From: Caprimulgus europaeus
Lineage: Eukaryota > Chordata > Aves > Caprimulgiformes > Caprimulgidae
Direction of reading: 5' to 3'
Assembly (NCBI GenBank): GCA_907165065.1
Contig: OU015539.1
Location: forward strand, 14,600,816-14,664,815
DNA: 64,000 nt
Each line of letters begins with the position of its first letter. The first letter of the stretch is position 1. The translations under genes were made by a program, and so were the position numbers. Shown one piece after another: positions 24,895-36,435 of this stretch. The notes below the pieces were generated by a model that had not been told where the DNA came from, did not search any database, and saw only the letters and a program-made list of their open reading frames with translations.

Positions 24895-26565
24895 GCTATG
24901 CCAGCCTGTCTCAGTGTGGGGCTGGGCTTGCTTACTCCTTGTGCAGGCTCTGGACTGTCACTGCTGGTGTTTGCTGTGCTTTCCAGAGCACCAAGCTTCT
25001 GACACTGAGCAAACCCCTCCCAGATGCTGCTGCGTGTGGAGCTCCCAGCCCTCCTTATGGAGCTGTGTGGTTGTGGTGCATTTAATTGTACAGGGCTGTG
25101 TCACAGGTTCTGCACTCATCCCTGCCCCTCCCCACCACTGTGGCTCCTTCTGGCCATGCAACGAAGGAGGAAGGAGACAACCATCCTGAAAAACACCCTT
25201 TTGATAAGCAGCCTCTGTGGAGGGCTAAGGAGCAGTGTACATCCTGCCCAAACCTTCCTGCCTGCTGCTTTGTGGCTCCAGAGGACGAGCTGCTGAGGAC
25301 CCAAATCCCAAGTGGTTCTCTTCACACCTGGCTACGTGCTGCCCTGTTTTGCAATTTCATCTTCCCATTGTACCTGCTTGCCTTCCTCATGTCTCCCCTC
25401 CATGGTGACTCTTCAGGAGCAATTTTGCTGCCTGAAAAATTTACTACCCACGTGCTGCTGCTGTGATGCTAATTGGACACAGCACGTTTTAGCATAGTGT
25501 GTATTTTAAGCCAGCCTTCAATTAGTATCTTCTCTGAGGCTCCTTGTTGAAATGCTTCTGTCCATTTCTACTCTGGAAGTAGTGGGAGCAAAATTAATTA
25601 ATGGATGTTCTCTCCCAAGCTTGGAACATGAGGCAAGAAATAGAAGAAACATCCCAAAATAATGCCTGCTGACCAGGAGTATTTGATCACTGAGGGACTG
25701 AAAAGAAAGACTGCTTCAATCATTTCCACATTTCTGAATTACTGGAATACTGTTCCAAGGTGTAGGGGTGTCGTGCTTGGATCAGGCTCTGGGTACTGTG
25801 TATGCATCTGTGTAATATGAAAAGATCAAGGGATTAAAGGGGAATATTTTGCAAAATTGGAAGCAGCTGACAGCAGGCTGGTAAGAGTTACCCTTAAATG
25901 TTCTCTGCCCATTGCAAAAGGAGAGTGATGTGAAAGATGGATTTTGATTATTTTTTTTTAGCTTAGAATAGTCCAGCTGCTTGTGGTTTTGTTTTGGTTT
26001 GTGTTTGGGACTTTTTGTTTGTTTTTGTTTTTCTTGCAACCTGGATAAAAACCACGGCCATGTCCCTTGTTCTCTTGTTCAGATAGTTTTGTGCTGTGTT
26101 TGTAGAGCCACAGTTGCAGTTGTGCCATTATTTCCTTTACACTCCTTTTGGATTGAAGGATTTAGGGATCAATAAATCAAACTCTCGACTGAGAAGGTTC
26201 TTTCCTCCTCCTTGTTTAACACATGGCTAGGTGCACACCTATGCTTGCTTTTTGGAATGTGTCACCGAGGTCTGTGCTATGGGCCAGTGTCAATAACCTC
26301 ATTGTCCTGGCAGCATTCTTGATAATAGTTTTTGTCTGTGTTTTGTTAAACTCCAAACTAAGCTTTGACTTCTTGGGAATCAGCTGTAGGGCTGTTTGAA
26401 TTTAGATTGTTTTGGCAACCTGGTTACCATTTACATGATTAGAGTATCAGTGTAAAATTAACCAACTACAGGTAAAAGAGAAATGCCTTAATAGGGCCCT
26501 GTGCAGCTATCCTTGGGGGGGGAAGAAAAACCAACACTGAGTCTGCCTGCTTCATCCTGTCTCAT
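24895..26565. other. Stretch between two CR1 tails
   Basis: I see no recognisable exon. A T/G-rich simple tract of TTTG and TTTTG words lies at about 25,983-26,036. Overlapping open frames of up to 126 codons between 24,888 and 25,466 look like chance. Confidence 0.55.
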
Positions 26566-26568
26566 CTG

Positions 26569-26845
26569 TCAGTGACAGAACAAGGGGAAGTGGCTCTAAA
26601 CTGGAAGAGGGGAGGTTTAGATGAGATATTAGGAAGACATTCTTTGGTGTGAGGGTGGTGAGACACTGGCCCAGGTTGCCTGGAGAAGCTGTGGCTGCTC
26701 CTCCCTGGAAGTGTTCTCGGCCAGGTTAGATGAGGCTTTGAGCAACCTGGTCTAGTGGAAGGTGGCCCTGCTGCTGGCAGTGGGGTTGGAACTGGACGAG
26801 CTTTAAGGTCCCTCCCAACCCAAACCAGTCTGGGATTCTATAATG
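26569..26845 (+). mobile_element. CR1 LINE, 5'-truncated 3' end (about 275 bp), older copy
   Basis: The CR1 3' order is clear: AGTGACAGAACAAGGGG, AACTGGAAGAGGGGAGG, TTAGATGAGATATTAGGAAG, GTGGTGAGACACTGGC, TGCCTGGAGAAGCTGTGG, GAGCAACCTGGTCTAGTGG, GGGGTTGGAACTGGA and CTTTAAGGTCCCTCCCAACC. The tail is GGGATTCTATAATG, a decayed ATTCTATGA-type CR1 terminus. This is the other main avian CR1 subfamily type, with the GTTGGAACTGGATGATCTTTAAGG ending. It is more diverged than the copy at 24,691. Both sit in the same orientation as the presumed gene. Confidence 0.92.
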
Positions 26846-26849
26846 TGAT

Positions 26850-29800
26850 GTTGTACCCCCAAGGAATAATGCAATAGCTGTTTTGTGTGTGTTCTCAAAA
26901 CGGGGTGCTACTGTGGCACAGTCTCAAAGAGGCGAGGATAAAAGCAGCTGTGCTGCTTATCTTTATAAGATGCAGAAGAGATGCACTGGGTGACGAAATG
27001 TCTAGTTCTGTGTTGAGTGGAAAGCTTGAATGTGAACTTGGTTCTTCTGCTTCCCAGCACTTCAGGCACAGCAGCAGCGTCCTGTTCACTCTCCTTCAGT
27101 TTTCTCTCGGCAAAAACACGAGATTGCTCTACAAGGCGCTTTCATTTCCATGCTAATGCAGTTTGTTCCAGACAACCTTCGTGTGTTGTTGCTCCTTCCC
27201 ACCTTCAGTGCTGCAGAGGCAGTTTGGCTTTTGTTACCTGAGTTGTTTGATGCCAGTTAAGAGTGCAAAGCTTACTCTAGCATGGCACAATTTGATTGTT
27301 TTGCTCTTTTCTTAGATTATAATAACAGGGGATTCTCTCCTCACAGCAAACAATTGCCACATCCCAGCGAGGAGAGGAAGGGAACTCTGCTGCGCTGCAT
27401 GGTGCGGGTAACTCTTACTCACCATGGGGAATCTTGGCAGAACGAACAGAACAATTTATTTTTTCTTTAAAATAAAAATCTTTTTGCCTTTCTTTCTTTT
27501 TGGTATGATTTTCAGCATCAGGAGAGAATGACTTTTATGTAGTAGTGGGAGGTGACAGAGGCTTTTTGACACTTTATCAAACATTGCACAGTTCACTCGG
27601 GGAGCTGCTGCTGGCTCTTCTGTAAAATTCCTGGAAGCTGAATGTGAAATTGCCACTGGAATTACTGCTGGGCTGGGAAGGGGGGTGGGTGTTATTCTGG
27701 TAAGCTCCTGGCATGGATGGAAGTAGATGAGATTTACATTTTATAAGATGAATCTTTCTGCCTTTCTTGCTGTGTTGCTTTGAAAAGAACCTCATGTGAC
27801 ACTGCAAGCCTGACAGATGCTGATACAATGAATAATTTTTTTCCCCTTACCTTACTAAGGAAAGAAGTCTCAATTTGCAGATTGTTTCATGACCTTTTCT
27901 TTCATATGTGGGTCAAAGACAGTTCAGGTCTTAGAAATATCAGGTTATTTCCATAAAGTTGTAAATATGTACTTGGATTATGAAAGCTTTCTGTGAACAG
28001 TGAATGCACTGTACAAATTGCAGCACTAGTGGGCAAGGCAGTAATTTAAGCTGCCTTCCATGGGGCTCTCTGTTATTGACAATCTAGAGCGGGGCACGGG
28101 TGTATTAGGCACAAAATACCCAATCTTTGTATTTTTGAGTTTGGTTTGAGATAGATTTTTTTTCTTTCCATTTTAACATCTGTTAATTTGGCCCAACCTC
28201 CTTGTTTTGCCCTGCCTTTGCCTCCTCACTGAAGAGGATATGTAGTTTGAGAAGAAAAGATATAAATTGATTTTTTTGTTTGTTTTAATTCAGGTTCAGT
28301 GGATGCACACCAGGCCCCATATTTTTCTGTTTTTCTGACTGATCCCCAGGCTTTGCCTACCATCACTCTGCTGTTTCCACCTGAATTTCTCTCTGGACTC
28401 CGGGTTGTGGGAGGCATTGGCATACGTGCACTCGTTTATTCATTCATCTGTGCATTGCAGTAGAGTCAGGGAGCTCTAGTTGTGGACAGGGCTGGAGGCT
28501 GTATAAACCAAGCCCAGACTGTCAGCATCTCACCTAATTTTTTCCAAGCTGGTGTTCAAGTTCTGGCTTGTGGAAACCCTCAGGGTAGGTGCTGAAAGCT
28601 TTCTTTTCCAAGAGAGTGGGGTGTGCTGAGAAGCTGGGCGCGTTCCCTAGCCATGAGGCTATTTGAGAGGTGTGGTGTAGGGTCTCCTGTTCCTGAGTGC
28701 CCTGAGAAGGGAACTGTCCAGGGGTGTTAACATCAGCTTCCCGTGCCTTTTCACCTTCTCTGTCTGCTTGGATTACCTGTTCTTTGGTGTTAAGGTCTAT
28801 TTTTTATTGTAAGTTCATGCAATGTCTAATGCAATCTAGCCTTGACTTCTGCTGGACTGTTCTGTAATATAAATAAAAACAAACCTATTGTGTAAGCAAG
28901 ACACTGAATAACTCCTCTAAATTAGCTAGGAGAGCGGGTGCAACAGTGCCAGTTTTATTCTCTTCTCTGAACAGGTGCATCCTCATGAGGAAATTAAAGA
29001 CAGGTAGGGACCAAGTGAGAAACACTGAGCAACAACCGACTGTGACTCAGAAGCAATTTAAGCAGAATAATCCCCACAGAGCTAAAGATTCCTTTTCCCA
29101 GCAATGCACAATATGCTGTTCTCTGCTCTGAAGCTGCCGGCGACTGACAGCATTGTGTTCATTATTGCTAACCTTCTCCCAGTTGTTGAACAACAATATA
29201 ATGAAGATATTTCCTGTTTAATACTTTACTCCTGGTGGCTGGTATGCTTACGTTCTGTTAAAAATAATGCTTCTAGTATCAGTTTGAGTATTACTAAGTC
29301 AGTGTTTGATTTATCTACAGATTTATCTGTCTACATGGAATGACCATTTACCAAGAGCCTCTCTTAGATACCTCTTGTAGATGCTTTGTCTCTTTCTTTT
29401 TTCTGAGTAGCAATGTAGAAATTAATTGCTTTAAGCAGACTGACCTTCTAGGGAGGATCTGTGTTTGGGATTTTCACATTCTACAGATGTGAATAGGCAT
29501 GAAATCCATGTCTGCACTTTGTCCTTGGAAACAAAATCACTTTAACTGCAGTGGAGTTGTTCTAAACAGGGACTTGTTTGTGTGAGTCAATGTTTGCAGA
29601 ACTGGATCTTCCAAGCTTTTGCCCCTTATCACTATATATTTATGAGATGGCAGGGAAATGCACATGGCTTCCTACCTGATTTCTGCCTGGCCTCTGTGGT
29701 TTGATCTCCTGTGTTGTGTTTGACATCCTGACCCTCCTGAGGTCTGTGTGTTTTCCTGTTGACTTCACGGCAGCCAAGTGCTTTTTATCCTGTGTGTCTC

Positions 29801-31670
29801 TCGGAGAAATCACATTAAAAATGCATCACTAGCCAGAGAGAACTTTTGCTGAAAGCACACAAAGGCAATCATTTGCCTTGTTATTTTGTAAAATGCAATT
29901 TTTTTCCTCATATTAAAAAAGGACACTTCATTCAGGGGAATGAAAGTGAACAGAGAATTGGTGCTCAAGTGCTCTCTCCACAATGCAAAAGGGACATTGT
30001 GTTATCATTAATGAGATTCTCCTGTTTTCCCATGGAGATCTGGTATTGAATCTGGAAACAGAATTTGAACAATTTTCAGCTGAACATCTCACTTTCCTGC
30101 TCACTGAATAGATCCAAACTCTTATTGTTTAACAGCTAGGTTCACTTTTTAACTGATAGAGTTTCATAGAGGTAAGATAATAGCTCTGAAAAAGTAAGAC
30201 TTTTTTTCTAGACACTATTTAATTTGCCATAATTACATTAAGTGCTAAATTGAAAGGGGCTTTTCTAGTTAAGATGAGGATAATGAATAGTTGTGCATTA
30301 TTACCATAGCCACGACGGGGGAAGAAAGAAGAGATTTAAGTTTTGCTCCAGACAGAAAGAAAATCTACATCAATGTGGTCCTTAATAATTTAGTTTCCCC
30401 TCTCTCTTGCTGACTGCAAGGTTTTGCTAGAAGAGCTTTCTGCCCTTTGTACCTCAAGGACACAGCAGTTTCTGAAAGGAAACAGCAGGCACTCCCAAGT
30501 GAAAATAGCTACGGAAATAGGGCGAAGAAGCAGATTGTGCCTTCAAGCCAAGCCTGGAGCTCCGTGAGCAGGGGCACCACGTGGAAGATGCTATTGCAGG
30601 AGTCAGCTCTGAAGGCACTGGGTTGTAGCATGGCTCCCCAGAGGCTCTGCTCCCTCCGTGCTTCACCCACGCTGCACAGCAAGGTGTAGTTTGCTGCTGT
30701 GTTCAGCTTGTACCAAGTTCCAGCAGCTCAGGTTGCTGGGCTGGTTGAGTGGTTGAGTTCCAACACACCAGCTCGCCACCCCATCCGCCAGCCCCTGCCT
30801 CTGCTGCAGCTGCAGGCAGCTTGTGTGGATGGCAGCTTCCCTCTGGCTCCCTGCTTGGAGTGCCTGAGTAAATCACGAGGCATGCAGAGTTGTGTATCCC
30901 GTGTAAAAACTCACCAGCTCTTTGTTTTGGCATATTTGGTGCAAAGGAGAACGGCATCTGTATGCTTTTATGTGGAGCTGCTGTAAGCACACCCTGCCCC
31001 TCCATGTGGGTAGAACTGATTTATGTGGGACAGGATTTCACCAAGTCTTTAGAAGTTGAAACTGTCAAAGGGAAACCAGAGCGTGTTCCCTTGTTTATTC
31101 ACCTCTGCACCCTGGGGCCCAAGGCACCACTTCTCAGACGTATTCTCTCCTTTGGTTTCCCTTGTTGCCCGGCTGGGACTGCTGCCAAGCTGATCCACAG
31201 CGACTTGTCCCATATGAGCATTTGTCTTCTGGGAATTGTACTTGGGCCATTCTCTTACCTCTCAAAATCTATCAAGAGTGCCCATGATTGTACTTGACAC
31301 CTGTGATCCAGGCTGGATGTGAACCCCCAGGGAAAGGCAGTGTGTGAATTATTTACTCTCTTCAGCATTCCAGTCCCTTGTCTAAAAAGCATTAAGCAAT
31401 ATGGGGCTTTTTGCTTGATTTAATAAAGGGTCTGTGTGAGCCTCACTTGAACTTCAGAAAGCTGAGTATTCTGTGGACTGGAAGTTCATACCCTTGTCCC
31501 AAATTCCTTAGAGTGCAATATGGGAGACTTACACCAATGTGAGCAGTGTCTGCTTCTAGGTAGGTCAGAAATATTCCTGATAAATGTTTTATTTTCTCCC
31601 ATTCCCTCCTTCCTTCCCTCCCCCTGTAATTTGGTACTTCTGGATTCAGACAGGTTGAGGCAACGAAAGT
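26850..31670. other. Gene-free stretch
   Basis: I identify no exon or repeat with confidence. Weak likeness to the amniote palindromic repeat core (CTGCAGTGGAGTTGTTCTA near 29,546) is too short to call. Open frames are short and unremarkable. AT-rich segments around 28,130-28,290 and 30,170-30,300 show no element I recognise. Confidence 0.55.
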
Positions 31671-31674
31671 AGGA

Positions 31675-31810
31675 TAATTTAGTGGTTAAGGCATTTGGCT
31701 TTGGATTCAGGAGATCAGTGTTAGTTCCTGCTTCCATCGCAGGCCTCGTGTAGCTCTGGGGAGATTGCTTGCACCTCTGTGCCTCTGTCTGCACTGGAAA
31801 AATAATGAAC
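31675..31810 (+). mobile_element. MIR-type SINE (ancient amniote), partial
   Basis: The order of words follows MIR: the A-box-like TAGTGGTTAAGGCATTTGGC, GGATTCAGGAGATC, a decayed B-box region (GTGTTAGTTCCTGC), TCGTGTAGCTCTGGGGAGA, TTGCTTGCACCTCTGTGCC, then CTGCACTGGAAAAATAATGA. The last part matches the MIR core, which normally reads CACCTCTCTGTGCCTCAGTTTC followed by TGTAAAATGGGGATAATGA. The terminal LINE-derived tail is missing or not recognisable. MIR elements are tRNA-derived SINEs spread across amniotes and long inactive in birds. Confidence 0.75.
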
Positions 31811-31814
31811 AGAA

Positions 31815-32340
31815 AGTAAGTTTTGGGGTTGGGCTTTTATTTCTTTTCCTGTGCTGCTGGCCTACAAGACTGTTACAAGGGTAGGGAGAGGGTCTGACCT
31901 CTTCTCTGGGTTATTTGGCCTTCTCTGCCTGCCCTGTCCCAGTCAGAGTTTGCCTGGTTACTCTCTGGATAAAGCTAGTGGGAAATCTTCAGGCCCTTCT
32001 TTTTTTTTTTTTTTTTTCTTCTCTGCCACTTTTTTGCCATGCTCTTGGCTTTCATTTAACTTCAAAATTAAAAGGTGAGTTAAGTAGTGTAGCTCTTAAT
32101 CATGTTTTGAAAATGAGCTGAGCTGCACACATAGATGGTGCCTGCTGGAAGCCTTGGCTGATGCCGTAGTACTTTAACGGGCAGTCCTACTGCGCTCTAA
32201 GCTCTTGGCTCACTGAGGCTGTCTTGGATGAGCTACAGGTGAGACTCCCAGTGTCCTAAATATCTGTACCATTTAGTTCGAGAAAAATGAAGCAGCATAT
32301 GAAATAATAAAAAGGTTTCTTTTACTGAAGTCAGTAAAGC
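31815..32340. other. Short stretch between MIR and a GC-rich patch
   Basis: It contains an 18-base T run (32,000-32,017) followed by T/C-rich sequence. A splice-donor-like CTACAG|gtgagac at about 32,238 has no convincing exon before it. Confidence 0.55.
32000..32017. repeat. Poly(T) run, 18 bases
   Basis: Eighteen T are preceded by CCC and followed by CTTCTCTGCC. It could serve as a polypyrimidine tract on the + strand, but no AG-exon unit follows that I would accept. Confidence 0.8.
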
Positions 32341-32352
32341 AGTATTTTCCTC

Positions 32353-32552
32353 AGGCTGATTTGGACATGGACTTTAGAAGAATTGAAGTGGAGGATAAAT
32401 GCAGTGTTTAGGAGCTGGAAATGTTTGACAAGCGACACAAGCTGCCCGTCACAGGCTGCCCTGCCGCCGGCTTACAGCACTGAGGCACGGCGCTCGGGCA
32501 GCCTGGAGAAGGACTGCGCGGCGCTTGGCGGGGTGATCTCCTGAGGTGCTTA
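32353..32552 (+). other. Possible non-coding or alternative exon with local CpG cluster
   Basis: An acceptor-like TATTTTCCTCAG ends near 32,353. A donor-like ACTG|gtgagta follows about 200 bases later, at about 32,552. Between 32,430 and 32,535 CpG dinucleotides are much denser than in the flanks (for example CACGGCGCTCGGGC and TGCGCGGCGCTTGGCGGGG). One frame stays open for about 60 codons but meets TGA shortly before the donor. No single frame spans the whole unit, so a coding internal exon is unlikely. A decayed CR1 segment (TGATCTCCTGAGG resembles a CR1 tail word) is the main alternative. Confidence 0.2.
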
Positions 32553-32924
32553 CTGGTGAGTAAGTGGGCTCGGGTAGGAGGCTGGAGTTCGCTCTTTGGA
32601 CAATTCAGCTTCTCTTTGCATCCTTTAACTTTACGTCTTCAGGCCACAGGATTTTAGCCTGGGACTCTTACCTCACGTCTGGTAACTTCTGCTGGAATTA
32701 CAGTATTTATCTTAGGCACACAGTGCATTTTAATTTTTGTTGGCGGTTCTTTTGTGCTCTTCAGCAATGTGTGCAAAAGGTAATTATCTGTACAATGAAA
32801 GACATGTACTTGCTCTCTAGTCTGGCTTTTTCTAGCTTCATTTTTCCAGCTTTCTGACATCTTTTCCCTCTAAGTAATTGCAGTCTACGATCAGGTGATG
32901 CTTTAAGTGTCTTTGATTAGTTTA

Positions 32925-33240
32925 GTAGGTTGAACACCTCCAATCTCTCATTGCAGTTTATTTAAGACTGGAGACAGCCCTGTGGTTTTTTGCTGGGTCC
33001 TTTCCAATTTCTCATGATGCTGTGTTTCAGGTAAAGATAAAGATCGCATGTGTTGTGCCAGCGATGATCTTGCAGCTGCCACATACAGAAGTAAGGCGGC
33101 ATTCTGGCTCTTGCTTTTTTTTTGTTCCTTCCCCTCCTTGTTTATGCTTCCAGGAATTGAGCAAGCCCTGTTCACCCACAGTACTGCACTTGGCATTCAG
33201 ACTCTGTTGGTTATCTATAATTCTTTATAAATCAGAGCTG
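32925..33240 (-). mobile_element. Old CR1/L3-type LINE ORF2 fragment (about 315 bp)
   Basis: Read on the + strand this follows the reverse complement of the 3' ORF2 region of ancient amniote CR1 families. The words are TTGAACACCTCCAATCTCTC, then TTTTTTGCTGGGTCCTTTCC plus AATTTCTCATGATG, then TTCCTTCCCCTCC and TTGTTTATGCTTCCAGGA. These are followed by TGAGCAAGCCCTGTTCACC, AGTACTGCACTTGGCATTCA and GTTGGTTATCTATAATTC. The spacing and order match the family where GCACTGGGAGCTCATGTTCA is followed by GTTGGTTATCCAC. The copy is strongly diverged and truncated at both ends. The exact subfamily is not resolved. Confidence 0.65.
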
Positions 33241-33244
33241 TTTT

Positions 33245-33960
33245 GGAAAACTAAGGTACGTGTCTGGACAGAGAGGAGGGGGTGTTTTGGTCTGGTATGT
33301 GGCAACACAAGGTTATTTATCATAGATTGTGCTCTCTGCACTTTAATAATCTGCTGACATTTTGCCAGTAATAAAAAGGTCAAAGAAAAAAGTTACTTCC
33401 TACAAATCATGGCATTTGATTGTTCTTATTAAACAGAGCATGGTTTCCTTGCAATGAAATTTCAGCCATCCACAGCTTTGTAAAAGATGAATTACCAGCT
33501 GGTACAAATGTATGAAAATAAAAGTTAAAGCAGCTTTCCCAAGCATCCTTTGTATGCCACAGGCCAATGCTCCCGTGATTTGTCCTTTTCTGAAGGAGGA
33601 TATAGGGAAGATGCAGGGAAAGTGTGCCTTGAACACTGAATACAGTAGCACAAAGAAATGGTCAGAAGTTGATACTTGGAAAATGAGACATTAAGTTTAT
33701 TTAAAAGGCTGCCAGAATCATCCCTGCTCTCGAGTTCACAAGGTCCTATATATTCCTAATTTTTAGCAATGTTTTTCAATGTTACCTATTAAGAACCCTC
33801 TGTTACATCCAAAGTACAGTAATTCAGTAAAATACAACATGGCATCCCTTTTTCTTTGCCTCCAAACTTCCCTATTGATTTTTGTCTCTGAGATGCCTCA
33901 GTCTGAAACTGCAGTGCTGTTTTTCTTGTAACCCTAACTGGCCCTTACTGGTACAGAAAT
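33245..33960. other. Gene-free stretch before the minisatellite
   Basis: I see no recognisable exon or repeat. The sequence is AT-moderate with short open frames only. Confidence 0.55.
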
Positions 33961-33963
33961 CAC

Positions 33964-34048
33964 ATTGAACAATAGTGAACAGTGGTGAACAGTGGTGAAC
34001 AGTGGTGAACAGTGGTGAACAGTAGTGAACAGTGGTGAACAGTAGTGG
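33964..34048. repeat. 10-bp minisatellite, about 8 units of AGTGGTGAAC
   Basis: The core is a tandem decamer AGTGGTGAAC. Units read AATAGTGAAC, four perfect AGTGGTGAAC copies, AGTAGTGAAC, AGTGGTGAAC and a partial AGTAGTGG. Variant units alternate GTGGTG with GTAGTG at one position. The period is close to one helical turn. In one minus-strand frame it reads as repeated Thr-Val-His-His-Cys-Ser-Pro-Leu-Phe, which I regard as meaningless. The array may be length-polymorphic between individuals. Confidence 0.95.
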
Positions 34049-34049
34049 T

Positions 34050-36430
34050 TGGGCAGTGGATGAACATCCGCAGCGAAGCTGGAGACGCTGTGACACCGGC
34101 CAGGATCGGGAGCTTCGATGGGCTCATGGCAGCTTGGAGGGAAAGGTGCTGGCTCCTTGCAGGGCTGCTCTTGGGGCAGCAGGCACATGGGGCAGGTTCA
34201 TGAGAATGAATTAGGGTGGTTTGTTACTTTGCACAAAGAAGCAGCACACCTGGGGTATTTTTGTTAAAGGAAAGAAAAAAAAGTGCCTTGCAGGTGACTG
34301 CTGGCTTGTTTTTCTTGTCATGGGGCATTTGCTGCTTACTCCTCCTTAAAGCATCTCAGCTGATATCTAAGAATGTGTGCCTACAAAACTGAGTTATAAC
34401 AATTACATGGCTACGGTGGACAGAAGAATTGTGTGCTGCAGTTCTTACTGCCAAACCACCCTCAAAATGAATTTGAATGTAAATACTTTGAAAAAGGGAG
34501 TGTTGAGCGGTCTGTATTGGGCGAAACAGCATGTGTAGTCTCTGGCTAAATGAGTCAGGGGTTTTTAGCATCTCACAGTGTCGTTACATGAGAGTCCAGT
34601 GGGCAGAAGCTGCATATTTAGCTGCCCAAGAATTCAATATTGCTATTAATTAGTGTTGGAAACAAGCCAGACTCACTTGGAAATAGATTTATTTCAAAAA
34701 GTGCTCTTTTGCCATTTGAATGACTTCAGCTAAAGCACCCTTGGGCAGCTCAGTGGGTTTCACTTTTTTACAGAGCATTGTCTGTGTTGGGACTCTGCAT
34801 GTATTGGCCCTGGCAGTGGCTGCTGCATTATAAAATGCTGAAATGAGCTGGAGCTGGAGCTGGAGCGAGCTGCTGGCTGTGCGAGGGCTGAAGGAGCATT
34901 CCCAGCTTCCTGCCATCCCGAGGGATGTGGGGAGTCACATTCATGGCTGCTTTTCTAGTCTTTTATGTTTAAATGTTTGAAAAGCTTGTCATGCTTGTGC
35001 AGAATAACAGTGTGTTTCTGTACTTGCTTTCTACCTCACAAACATGTTGCTGCTCTTCACCCAGCAAATGTGTGCAAAGTACCTCAACAGCCTCACCAGA
35101 AGACCTCTAAGGGTGTACATTTAGCACACAAAGTCCAAAAATCTTAAGCTTTACCTTTACAGTATCTTTTTCTCAGGCTGACTTACATCTGGAGGTCATT
35201 CTTTCCTCTCTCATACCATTTCTACTGTAAGAAAGGATGCAGAAGGTTTCCCTTGTGAAAGCATCTGTCATTGATCTGTTTGGGTTTGTGTGCTGGTCCT
35301 CCTGCTCTCTGGAGTACATCTCTCTCAAAATACAGTCATTTCTGCTCCCACATTCTTTGTTTAGCCAGCACTGTCTTTGGGCAGGCTGGGAGATAATGGT
35401 GAAAGCTTGGGATGAAGCTGGAGAAATGCTCCTCGTTTCGGGAAGGTCCGAGCGGAACAGAAGGGAGCAGGTGGGCAGGACGCTCGGGGCAAGCACATTG
35501 TGCAATGCCAGCGCCCGCGTGCACACGACGGGGATATTGTTCTCACAAGTGTGTCTGATTGATGTGACACTTCTCGTTAATCAGATAGCAGTGTTATCTT
35601 ATCCTGGCAATTCCTGTGGCTTGTCTCCACCCAGCTTAAAATTGGACTTAATGAGCAGGTTCTGGAAGTGGGGAAAAAGGTACGTCATGGCCTGCTGCTG
35701 TTTTCATTCACAGCTGATTTACTGGGCTGCTTCTTGATATTCTCACTAGTTCTTCATAGACTTTGGATGGATTGCTAACAAAAAACATTTATCAGGTTGC
35801 ATTTTTTTCATAAATGTAATTCAAGGAAATGTCTCCCACTTCTATTGAAAAGCTAATAATAAATCAGGCAGCTATGCAAGTATCAGAAGCTATCTCAGTG
35901 CTGAAGGAAAAGAGAGGCAGAGTCAAGGAAAGGAAGGCAGGGTAATACCATGGCGCTGGAAACACTTTTTGGTTTTCATTCAGGTGTTTTTAGCTAATGG
36001 TGATTTTTCCTTTGTGTGAGTTGATGTGTTATGTCAGTGCTAGAGCTGCCAGTGTAGATGCCTGTCCCCAGGGGAAAGATACCAAGTGACACTGAATACA
36101 TTCCAGGGACTGCTGGACAAAATGATGTTAAGGAGACATGAGGAATGCTTCAGCAGCTCTCCTTATTAGTAGTAATAAAATCCAGATTAAAAATTGCAGC
36201 CCCAGTTAAATCAAAATTTAATTAGACTAGCAGTAGTCCAGAGCCTTTGCTTTATTTCCACAGCTATCTTCCTGCTGTTTCAGACACCTCACTCAGGGAG
36301 ACACATCCATTACTTTCCTTGGTTTGGTGCCGTCCTTCCCAGGAGAGATGTTCTAAACACTTTCAGAGAAAGTGATAAATTATTTCCAATCTCTCCTTAG
36401 TTTGAAATTATTTTTTTTATTCTATATATC
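34050..36430. other. Gene-free stretch after the minisatellite
   Basis: It contains a hexamer tract (GAGCTG, about four units) at 34,845-34,866 and a small CpG cluster at about 35,436-35,530. A 166-codon open frame (35,237-35,737, +) covers the CpG cluster but has no recognisable domain. I call no exon. Confidence 0.55.
34845..34866. repeat. GAGCTG hexamer tract, about 4 units
   Basis: Four near-perfect GAGCTG units in tandem are followed by GAGCTGCTGG with a one-base shift. It is short and of no known function. Confidence 0.8.
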
Positions 36431-36435
36431 CATTT

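Noticed and set aside
29533-29575. Palindromic repeat core-like word (CTGCAGTGGAGTTGTTCTA)
   Set aside because: Too short and too diverged to separate from chance.
32160-32245. Donor-like CTACAG|gtgagac with a short open frame before it
   Set aside because: No acceptor, no conserved-looking peptide and no CpG context. Isolated donors are frequent by chance.
35237-35737. 166-codon open frame overlapping a CpG cluster
   Set aside because: The translation has no recognisable motif, and a 117-codon frame is open on the opposite strand. Chance is adequate.
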